A stretch of DNA of 64,000 nucleotides from Paenibacillus sp. ACRRX. Lineage in GTDB: Bacteria; Bacillota; Bacilli; Paenibacillales; Paenibacillaceae. Below the pieces are notes generated by a model. It saw nothing but the letters and a program-made list of their open reading frames with translations, was not told the DNA's origin and did no database searches. The stretch covers positions 682,001 through 746,000 of the forward strand of contig NZ_JAKRNK010000001.1 in assembly GCF_022346885.1 (NCBI RefSeq). Direction: 5' to 3'. This document shows, one piece after another, positions 8,083 through 16,500 of this stretch (its first letter is position 1; every line of letters begins with the position of its first letter). The position numbers and the translations under genes are program-made.

Positions 8083-11000
8083 TTATTCAAAATCATAACG
8101 CTGTGCATTAAATTTCATATTGCGTGCCGCTTTGAACAGGATGTCTCCATCTGCTGTTAGCTGGATCGAAGAGCCGCTGCCATTGGAAATCTCAGCCACA
8201 CCATTCTCAACCGCTACCTTAAAGCTTTTGCTGTTCAGTTCAATGGAACCTTCGGTCGCTTTTACGTGAATTCCTTTGTCCGTCCAGTCGACAACACGCT
8301 CCTTCGCAGTTGCGCTTGCCAAATATTGCAGCTTAAAGCCCCCATTGTATTTCGTTTCCACTGCCTTGGCACTGTCGTTAGGGCCACCGTCCCCAACTCC
8401 AATAATACGCTTCGGCTCGGCAGTGCCGCCGTCGCCGTCAAAGCGGATGCAATGCTTTTCCCACTTTGGATTAAGGATACTTTTCTCAGCAATAATACCC
8501 GTATTTTCAGGCGTCAGCATTTCTCGATTCTGATTAGTCCAGTATAAAGGTCTGCCTTGCGGATCTTTTAGCTGTTCTTTGGCGGAAACTTTGGCGGTAA
8601 TAAATTTAATCGCATGGTCCTTGATCTCGACGTAATTGACATGAGAACCAACAGGCTCATCCTTCCAAAGCGTATTCACTTTGTTTACGGTAAGATCGCT
8701 AATGTATCCGCCCTCGGCGGTTATCATTTTAACGGCAATCATCTCGGAGCTTAATCGGCCAACCCCTTCAATGTCAAAGTTGTTCAAATTAATTTTGCCT
8801 GCTTCGCTGTCAATAAGCAGTTTATTCTCGCCGTTTGTGATGATCGCTTTGCGAGTCTTGAGTGTTCCATCCAATGTAACCGAGAAGGGGGCACTCGCAA
8901 AATTGAGGCTGCCTGCCCATATGCCTTGCTGTGGATACACACTAAAGGATCGATCCCCTTGACCAATAAATAAGCTGGAGCCTTCAATATGACCGTTTTT
9001 AAAAGTAGATTCGGTAATGTCTGCTCGTTTGGCAATCAGCTTGTTCATCCATACAGTACCATAATAATCAGCATGCAATGGAGCATCGGACCAATTTGAG
9101 GCACCTAACGAGAGCCCTTCATGGTTCACCTTAAATACACGTTCTCCTTCGCCAGCCTGGAAATTTCCTTTCATAAAGAGATCCCCATCCAATGAAGTGT
9201 ACAGCGTATTTTCATATGAATTGCTGCGTTTGCGTTGAATGATCAGACCGTCTGATTCATTCATAATAACTCGATTTGTAATCTCTTGATTGCATTGAAG
9301 CGCAGGGTTGGTCGGATCATGGTAATAACGGTTTAGGAGTATGCCAAACTTGTCTTTTTGCTCGTCATACAAGCCGATTTTCATCACTTCACGTTTGCAC
9401 TTGTCTGTAATGGTTGCTTTCGCACCTTCGATAAGAAACAAGCCATCATTGTCTCCGATGATGACACGGTTCGAAGTAATAATTTTCCCGAGTACTTGCT
9501 CAGCGATCAATCCATCCGGTGTAATAGCAGTTTCGTAACGCAAGCCGCCGGAGCGGGTGAGGCCCAAAGCACCGTGTGTAGCTCGTAAAAAACGTAAAGA
9601 ATCATGCGGATCGGTAATTGTAATCCCTTTGCGATCGATTGTGACATATTCATTGGAAGCCATATTGATGTCGTTGGTCACTTTATTCCAGAAGTTTGTA
9701 AAAAGGTCGTGAATTTCTGAGGAGTCAACGACTGCTTTGTCCCATTGCTGCTTGCTGCTGTCTACTGTAGTGGTCGTTTTTTGACTATCATATATAAACT
9801 TTTCTAATTTTTTATAATCATCTGAAATCTCTTTGACATTGCTAATCGTCAAGCTGATATCACTATTTTCATAGTTATACGTAATTTCAGAGATACGTGC
9901 TTCGATATTGGTGTTTAACTTCTCATATTGAACGGTGACATAATCGCCAAGCACAAGCTTGTCCCAATTATGCTGTTCTTCCAGCAGAGCGAGAAAATTA
10001 ACGGCACTAATAGAGAAACTGGTCTGCGGACGCTGAAGCTCTTTGAGCTTCTCCCATGCAGCTTTGAGCAGATCCTCCTGATCCACATACTTATCATCAA
10101 CGAACTCTTTCTCAATCACATAAACATTAAGCTCTTCAAGCTGCTTTTTCGTAAAATGATTGCTGCTGTCCAACTCTTTTTGCAGAAGCGCTATTTTTTG
10201 CTTCACCTCAGCTATCAGGGCTTTAGTGCTTTCTAGTTCAGCTTGCTTAGCTCTAATCGCTGCTTGTCTATAGTCCAGGCTATACTTCTCAATCAATTCC
10301 TGCTCATTCGAAGCTGTATTGTATTCGTCAAGCGAAATGTTAGCAACCTGAATATATACCTCAGTGGAGCTGTTGCTTGATACGGAGATGGAGGCCGTAT
10401 TGATATGATGCAGTTTTCCTAAGACAACCCACTGGTTAACAGGTACTGGGTAATTGTTCCCATTTAAGCTTACTGCGCCTGACGATGAAGAAGTCAATTT
10501 AATGAAGACAGCATAGGGCAAGTGGGGGGCTAACGAAAACGATGTCGTATTCGATAATGAGTTGTTTAAGTTGTATTTGTCAAAAAACATACGCTTGTCG
10601 AATTGTTGATTTAATACAATGTCTGTCGTAGACGCTTCCTTCTGACGATGCTGGTCGAGGTCAGCGGTTTGCTGTGATGCAAGCAGCTCATAGCCACGTC
10701 GTTCCTTGAAATAGGTATCAAACACACTTCGCTTTGTCTCTGTGTAGGCAGCATAATCCAGCAAAGCATGACAAAGGGAATCAGACATATAGTAACTTGA
10801 GGACAGGACTTGTTTATTAGCATCCCGCTGGAAGGGATACATAAAGTAGCTATAATCCTCGATGTAAGGCTGCCCTGAAGGATTTACGGCATGGATGGAG
10901 AGACCTTCATGACCGTATGCCTTAAGCCGTGTTACCATCTCATCAGCTTTTGAATCTTTGTCCAGTGTTTTGAGATAGTGGCCGTATGAAAACTTTAACC

Positions 11001-11607
11001 CTTTGTTGATGCCGAAGAACTCTGGCTTGTGCATGGAGATGGTTCGTTTTACTGTGTCCCACTGAATGACTGCGTTATAAGTTTCAGCCACATTATAGAT
11101 GGCATCCAGAACGGTCGTATTTGTAAAGTCGAAAGTGCGGTAGGTTAACTTAAAATCAGCATCTAAATAATCAATGGACCATAGTGTGGATGCCAACAGT
11201 TGGGACAACACTTGTTCCGCATGCGAGGATTCTAATGAAACATCTCGGATCAGCTTGTCCTTTAATTCAAAAGGGAGCAAGAAGCATTTCACTTCAAAAT
11301 AACAGCTTCCGCCATCTTCCATTTTTTCATTTATGTTTGAAATAACATATCGTTCGATGCTGTCACCCAACTCAACCTGAATCACATACCTGCCTTTAAT
11401 CCAATCTGTGTGTCGATTGGGCGTAAGCAGATGGTTGCGGTCGAGATCATAGGGAATCTTAAAAGATAATTCGTTAAGAGAAGCCAGACGAAGACTTTGA
11501 TGGATATCATAGGCCTCAGCAATTTTACTAATAAGTGTAAGATCTGGACGAGCCAAAAATAATTGCGGCTGGACAGGTGATTTTAAGTAGTCAATGTCAC
11601 CTAACAA
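8083..11607 (-). CDS. Tal-type tail-associated protein (prophage endopeptidase-like N terminus)
   Basis: TTG at 11607 lies eight bases after GGAGG; the GTG at 11616 is inside the ribosome site, so TTG is preferred (1174 residues). The N-terminal 400 residues match the general pattern of siphophage tail endopeptidase (Tal, gp18-like) domains that bind the tail tip: early FLARPDLTLISKIAEAYD, then a long beta-rich region. A helical segment (about 440-510, with repeated AELESTKALIAEVKQKIALL) follows, then a region with VTVQYEKL and EISDDYKKLEKF, and a long C-terminal beta-helix-like part ending in NGSGSSIQLTADGDILFKAA, which recalls phage spike repeats. No catalytic residues of a peptidase were identified. 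It follows the Dit-like genes, as expected for the tail-tip hub. Confidence 0.85.
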   Translation of the reverse strand: MLGDIDYLKSPVQPQLFLARPDLTLISKIAEAYDIHQSLRLASLNELSFKIPYDLDRNHLLTPNRHTDWIKGRYVIQVELGDSIERYVISNINEKMEDGGSCYFEVKCFLLPFELKDKLIRDVSLESSHAEQVLSQLLASTLWSIDYLDADFKLTYRTFDFTNTTVLDAIYNVAETYNAVIQWDTVKRTISMHKPEFFGINKGLKFSYGHYLKTLDKDSKADEMVTRLKAYGHEGLSIHAVNPSGQPYIEDYSYFMYPFQRDANKQVLSSSYYMSDSLCHALLDYAAYTETKRSVFDTYFKERRGYELLASQQTADLDQHRQKEASTTDIVLNQQFDKRMFFDKYNLNNSLSNTTSFSLAPHLPYAVFIKLTSSSSGAVSLNGNNYPVPVNQWVVLGKLHHINTASISVSSNSSTEVYIQVANISLDEYNTASNEQELIEKYSLDYRQAAIRAKQAELESTKALIAEVKQKIALLQKELDSSNHFTKKQLEELNVYVIEKEFVDDKYVDQEDLLKAAWEKLKELQRPQTSFSISAVNFLALLEEQHNWDKLVLGDYVTVQYEKLNTNIEARISEITYNYENSDISLTISNVKEISDDYKKLEKFIYDSQKTTTTVDSSKQQWDKAVVDSSEIHDLFTNFWNKVTNDINMASNEYVTIDRKGITITDPHDSLRFLRATHGALGLTRSGGLRYETAITPDGLIAEQVLGKIITSNRVIIGDNDGLFLIEGAKATITDKCKREVMKIGLYDEQKDKFGILLNRYYHDPTNPALQCNQEITNRVIMNESDGLIIQRKRSNSYENTLYTSLDGDLFMKGNFQAGEGERVFKVNHEGLSLGASNWSDAPLHADYYGTVWMNKLIAKRADITESTFKNGHIEGSSLFIGQGDRSFSVYPQQGIWAGSLNFASAPFSVTLDGTLKTRKAIITNGENKLLIDSEAGKINLNNFDIEGVGRLSSEMIAVKMITAEGGYISDLTVNKVNTLWKDEPVGSHVNYVEIKDHAIKFITAKVSAKEQLKDPQGRPLYWTNQNREMLTPENTGIIAEKSILNPKWEKHCIRFDGDGGTAEPKRIIGVGDGGPNDSAKAVETKYNGGFKLQYLASATAKERVVDWTDKGIHVKATEGSIELNSKSFKVAVENGVAEISNGSGSSIQLTADGDILFKAARNMKFNAQRYDFE

Positions 11608-11624
11608 TCGTTGCACCTCCTTTA

Positions 11625-12266
11625 TCAGTGTAGTCGTGTAAATTGATAACGGAATTGGAGTTTAGCGGAGCCTTGCACCCTCAGCACATTTCGTCCTGCT
11701 GGCAGCACCAAATACTCGTTGTTAAAGTTAGTATAACGATACGTATTTGGTAAGTTGGTTTGAATTTCTTCACGTTCGTTGTGCACATATAGGTGCTCTT
11801 GATCGATCAAATTTTGAAATGAAAATGGTTTGTTTCCATTATTCATATTTAAAAGTGTCAGGTTGCCGTTGCTTTGTTTGGTAATCCATACTTCAGGTCT
11901 GCATGTCAAATCTCCTTTATTATCAATCACAAGGACAGGCTCAAGATAGAGCTGCAATTGATGAAAGACTGGAGAAGTCCGATAGTCTTGAGATTCAAAT
12001 AGAATTCTGAATATAAGTTCAGAACGCGACGACATGAGTGAAGTACCCTCAAAGGGGAGTGGTGCTCCATTTGTGCAAATATACCAATCAGACCAGTCTT
12101 GTTGCTGTAATTGACGTGTACGTACCTGGACAGTTATCGCATCCTCTGTAGAGGAGTCGGCCTGCCAAGATATTTTACTTATGAGATCATCGCCGCTCAT
12201 GTTAATTTGAATAGGCTCTGTTATATACGTTCCTCTTAAATGACAGACAGTTAACCAATTCGACAT
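11625..12266 (-). CDS. Dit C-terminal-like tail protein
   Basis: The start is uncertain: ATG at 12266 with a weak GGGTGAT motif is preferred over TTG at 12278; it overlaps the end of the preceding gene region. The product is about 213 residues. Residues 105-213 follow the pattern of the C-terminal galectin-like domain of siphophage distal tail (Dit) proteins: VLVIDNKGDLTCRPEVWI, then GNLTLLN, PFSFQNL, EHLYVHNEREEIQT, a YRYTNFNNEYLVLPAGRN loop and FRYQFTRL at the end. The first 100 residues are a beta domain (TYITEPIQINMSGDDLISK) of the type found in phage tail proteins with a fibronectin-like fold. The preceding Dit-like gene stops early, so these two genes appear to share one Dit function. 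Inference, see findings. Confidence 0.7.
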   Translation of the reverse strand: MSNWLTVCHLRGTYITEPIQINMSGDDLISKISWQADSSTEDAITVQVRTRQLQQQDWSDWYICTNGAPLPFEGTSLMSSRSELIFRILFESQDYRTSPVFHQLQLYLEPVLVIDNKGDLTCRPEVWITKQSNGNLTLLNMNNGNKPFSFQNLIDQEHLYVHNEREEIQTNLPNTYRYTNFNNEYLVLPAGRNVLRVQGSAKLQFRYQFTRLH

Positions 12267-12270
12267 ATCA

Positions 12271-12906
12271 TCACCCAATCATGCCAAAAGGTTTAAAGGA
12301 AGCAGCCACCCCACGTTCTGCCCACTTTGCAACCTTGAGACTAATCCACACGGCAGTATTGTCATAGACGCTGGCACCATTAATGGAGCTCCAGACAGGC
12401 TCTTTAGAGCCGCTTTCGCCATCTTTGACACAAACATAGAAACGTCCAATGTCTGTTGTTGGAAATACAATATTATCCTTGTAATACAGGGTGGAAGGCT
12501 GCCAAGTAGAAGCTCCTCTTGTATCCTGAACTTCTGCAAGATCGGTAGTAGGAAAAACGGGTTCAAGCACCCCCGTATAGCCTGCCTGAATGCATTCATA
12601 CACATGACCGTTGTCAGTAGTAGGGACAACATAGGAATGTAGATCATGGAGTGTAGTAGGTTTCCATGACTTGGCTGCTCTCCCTTCCCGAGTGTTGATC
12701 CAGCCAGCCGGTTTGCCAGTAGCAGGTGCAGTATTCCATATGCGAGCAGCCAGTGGCCAAACACCATCTAGCGGAGCCAGAGAACTACTCTTCTCAGCTA
12801 AATGATCAAGTTTTTCAAAGTTGGTACCCAAGTCCTGAATTGTTTGATAAATCTCGTCTGTGTAATCGGGCTTTGTTAAGCCAATATGCTGCGTAATTGT
12901 TGACAT
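12271..12906 (-). CDS. Phage tail protein with two carbohydrate-binding-like repeats
   Basis: ATG at 12906 follows GTGAGG; 211 residues. The N-terminal 45 residues (ITQHIGLTKPDYTDEIYQTI and NFEKLDHLAEK) match the common anchoring motif of Gram-positive phage tail fibre/baseplate proteins. Two repeats follow, each with W-x-P-T/S-T-L, a V-x-P-T-T-D-x-G/I-x-x-Y-x-C strand and a G-x-x-x-x-E-P-V-[FW] end (YVVPTTDNGHVYECIQAG and IVFPTTDIGRFYVCVKDG). These resemble ChiC/CBM5/12-like binding modules found in phage tails. It sits between the two Dit-like genes, an unusual place. Probably binds a wall polysaccharide. Confidence 0.8.
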   Translation of the reverse strand: MSTITQHIGLTKPDYTDEIYQTIQDLGTNFEKLDHLAEKSSSLAPLDGVWPLAARIWNTAPATGKPAGWINTREGRAAKSWKPTTLHDLHSYVVPTTDNGHVYECIQAGYTGVLEPVFPTTDLAEVQDTRGASTWQPSTLYYKDNIVFPTTDIGRFYVCVKDGESGSKEPVWSSINGASVYDNTAVWISLKVAKWAERGVAASFKPFGMIG

Positions 12907-12924
12907 CTCAATACCTCACTTTGT

Positions 12925-13521
12925 TTACGGAATGTCCGACCATTTTGTTGGTGGTGAATATTGCTGCCATGTCGGTTTACTAGGATCAAGCACAAGATGC
13001 CCTTGTGCATTGAGTATGATGCCTTCACGTTGACCTTTGTCAAAGGTGTCGATGGTTTGTTCATACGTTCGATCTTGAAACTCATATATTTGTGATGTAT
13101 ATACGGGTGAATATGAGTAGGGGGAACTACAGCGAAAAGTAAGCGTCAAATATCCTTCATTCATACCGTTGTGCAGCAGTGTAGGATCATCAACTACGAT
13201 GGCGTAGAAGATACGTTCAGGGTCTGTTGAGAAGCTGAGCTCTTTGTAATAATCAACTTCAGTCAGCCATTTGGTTACTTCTCTTATTTTTGAGGTATCC
13301 CAACCTTCTTCAAAGGCAAACGTCAAATGGAACTTTAGAGGTTCTTTTTGTATCGTTTGAGAATAGGGCTTATCACGTCCAGCAATCCGAAATTCAGTAA
13401 TATTTCGGGTAGGCGCAAATGCTTCTTCCAACAGTCCGCCACTAACATTCACATTTACGATGCCAAATGTTTGACTGGATATTCCATTATATGTGAAATA
13501 TTCTGCGTTTCTTATCGTCAT
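12925..13521 (-). CDS. Distal tail protein (Dit) N-terminal part
   Basis: ATG at 13521 has no clear Shine-Dalgarno; it follows the tape measure by 17 bases and is likely translationally coupled. The 198-residue product has the siphophage Dit (PF05709-type) start, YFTYNGISSQTFGIVNVNVSGG, an RNITEFRIAGRDKPY loop and KFHLTFAF, then a WL segment, DYYKELSF and a VVDDPTLLHNG-x-x-E-GYLTLTFRCSSPYSYSP end. A complete Dit usually continues for a galectin-like domain of another 100 or more residues. Here the protein ends after 198 residues in TWQQYSPPTKWSDIP, and a Dit C-terminal-like domain is found two genes downstream. Confidence 0.85.
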   Translation of the reverse strand: MTIRNAEYFTYNGISSQTFGIVNVNVSGGLLEEAFAPTRNITEFRIAGRDKPYSQTIQKEPLKFHLTFAFEEGWDTSKIREVTKWLTEVDYYKELSFSTDPERIFYAIVVDDPTLLHNGMNEGYLTLTFRCSSPYSYSPVYTSQIYEFQDRTYEQTIDTFDKGQREGIILNAQGHLVLDPSKPTWQQYSPPTKWSDIP

Positions 13522-13538
13522 AATAGGGAAAAAGGAGG

Positions 13539-16500
13539 CTAAAGCCCTCTTTTAAACTCAACTCCTTTCGCTTTAAGTCCGTTGATAATAGAGGAGAACA
13601 CGTCATCGCCGTTCTTCTGAGCAAAGTTTCCTTGCACGGACACATGCAAATTTTCAATTACATTTCCGCTTGTGGCTAGACTAGGGAACTTAAATGATCG
13701 AATTGAGTCCATCATATGACGAGTGACATCAATGATTTTAAGGAGGTTAAACGTATCGGTTTTATTTAAAATGAGTTCCTTTTCATGTGCAAGCAAGTAC
13801 TTTCCGCCGCTTCCCCAGGCTGGTGTCATCCCGCCTGTCTCCGCGGTGAACGGAGCTTTTCCCCTCAGCTGACTATATGGCAGGTCAGGGAATTTATATG
13901 CTGCCCGATAGTCGTCATTCTCTTGCCGAAGCTCATTAATTCTAACCTTATTTTTACCTTTATCCTTTATGATCAGGCCTTCTGCCTCTTGTTTGTTAGC
14001 GAGGTATTTATTCCAGGCTGTATTAACATCCTCATTGGATGGATTTACAGGTGCTGTTGAAGATTGATTTCCGATTGCAGGCGGTACGTTTCCAGCCTGG
14101 TTAGAGTTCCCGTAGTCGGACAAGTCTTGTGCGAACTGACCGCGAAGATGATCAGCCATTTGTTGACCTACAAGCGCACTATTCGTCTTTAGAAACTCAA
14201 AAAACTTATCATATTCGGTTCGCATATCTGCTATGCCCTGATTAAATACAGCTTTATCTTGACTCATGAGCTGCTGTTTTAAGGTGGAGAAGAGAATTTC
14301 CTTTTCCATGAGCAGTTTATGCTTTTCTTCAATTGCTGTTTTTTCTTTTTCAAGTCCTTTTATTTTGTCATTATGAAGGTTGTTTTCTAGTTCTTTCTCT
14401 TTGTCAAGCGTCGTTTTAAGATCATCTAATTGGTCTTGTAGTCCTTGTTTACGGAGATCGCGTTCTCGACTTTGTTTGAATTTGTTTATTTCATCATCTT
14501 TTGCATTTAATTCCTCTTGTAGTGTTTTGCGCTTTGCTTTTGCCTCCAAGGAATTATCAAGATCCAGCAAATGGAGCCTGTCCTGAACGGCTTGGCGCTC
14601 ATCCACCATTTTTTTCAGAGAAGCATCATAATCTTCGGTTTGATTGGAGCGGTCAAAAGATTTTAATTGCGCATTAATATAATCTTCGTTTCGTTTTTGA
14701 AGATCGTCCAGAAGTTTGATTTTTTTGTCGTGTTTCTCTTTTTCAAGCCGTATTTCTTCGTCCTTCGCCTTGATCTGCATTTCCTTATGCTTATCCAGCA
14801 TTTTTTTGTAATTATCAATGATGGCATTGGCGTTGTCATTACGAATCTTGAGTTCCTCGTCATTCATATCAACGAGTTTCTTATTGACGTTTTTTTGTTC
14901 TTCTTGCAGCGATTCCAGCTTGGCCTGACGTTGATGTGTATCAAGAAGGGAAGCGCCTTTTTTCTTTAAATTTTGTTGAACCAGCTTGATTTCATCTTCT
15001 ATTTTTTTCTGCTCATTAATTAGAGTCGTTTTGATATCAGTAGTAATTTTAGCAGCTTGCTTTTTCTCTTCATCGGTGTCAATTGTACCTAACAAGCTTT
15101 TCTTGTACTCTAATTCAGATAGCTGCTTTTGGTAGCCATTTAATAATGCATCAGCTTGTTGTTTTCCGGATTCCTCTGCTTTGGACACGAGCTCAGATTC
15201 TACGTTTTGCTTGGCACTCCTCAGAGTCTGTGCATAAATTTCATTCGCACTTCTAGCTTCTGCGGATGCTTTTGGATTGTTGATTATACGCTGAGCCTTA
15301 TATAACTCATCATTTATTTTCTTTTGTTGCAGGGCTAGCTCAGATACGATTTCTGCAGAGTAAGCTGCGAGCAGCTTTTTCTCGGCACTTGTATTGATTT
15401 CGCCTAACAGTGATATTTTATACTGGCTTTTGGCTATTTTTCGTTCACTGCTGCTTTTGATTTGCTCGAGCCCTTTGTTAAGCGTATCTGCTAAATTCAT
15501 GCTTGCTTGCTGAAGTTGTGATTTTGTATTGTTTATTTTATCGGTCAAATCTACATACTGCTGCACTTGCTGTTCCAACTTTTCCATTGCTTCAGGGTTT
15601 GAGCTTTTGGCCAACTTATTAAGTTTGTCGGCAACATTATCAACAACTTGCCCTTTTGACAATAATCCTTTATCCGTTAATGTCTTCTTTAGCGATGCTT
15701 GCTCTTGTACTTGAGAAGTATGCAATTTCTTCAAGGAATCGATTAAGCGATGATGAATGTTAATACGAGCGTTAAGTAGTTTCTCGTAATTCTGGCCTTT
15801 AGCGATCGCGGTTTCGATCGCTTGGTTGTTGGCTTCAAGTGAGGCAGTATGATTTTTTATATCTTCTTCGTTTTGATCTAACTTAAGTTTAGATTCAAAT
15901 TTTGCTTCGTTAGCTGATGTCGATCCGCTGTTAGATGAACCGGATGGCTTACTTGATGGTGATCCCTCATTAATTGTAGATTCGATGGCACCTAGTGCAT
16001 TCATATACGCGATATTTTCACGAATACCTTTTTGATTTTCGAGTAGTGTATTTTTGTTATTTAGAGCTGCTGCTTTAATTTTTTCACTGTACTCAGGGGG
16101 AAGAGAATTTACAGCATTAGAGTTTAAAACATGGTCTTCAAAAAGCAATTTTCCAGTTACTTCGTCCATTAGATTTTTAGCATCTTTTACATTATTAATG
16201 GCTTGTATTTCAATGCCATACATTTCTAATCTACTTCTAATATTATTCAGAGTGATTAATGAAGCGGCCTTCTCATTTTTTATATCATCTTTTACTTTTT
16301 TTGATTTTTCTTTACTTAGATCGGATATAGCATGTTGTTCAATTTTCCAGCCATCAGCGGTTTTGTAAATATTACTTGCAAGTTCAGGATACTGTATGAT
16401 GAGGTCATACATTGCATCCGATGACATTGATTGGCCCGAGGCCATATCAGATAAAACACCGTTCAGCTTTCTAATATCCGATACATTGTCTTTAATCTTG

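Noticed and set aside
8266-8547. Plus-strand frames inside the Tal gene
   Set aside because: They lie opposite a long, well-supported coding frame and lack ribosome sites.
13539-13560. A terminator between the tape measure and Dit genes
   Set aside because: The GAGGGCT/AGCCTC stem is short with a bulge, and the T run is broken; it may only be part of the coding end.
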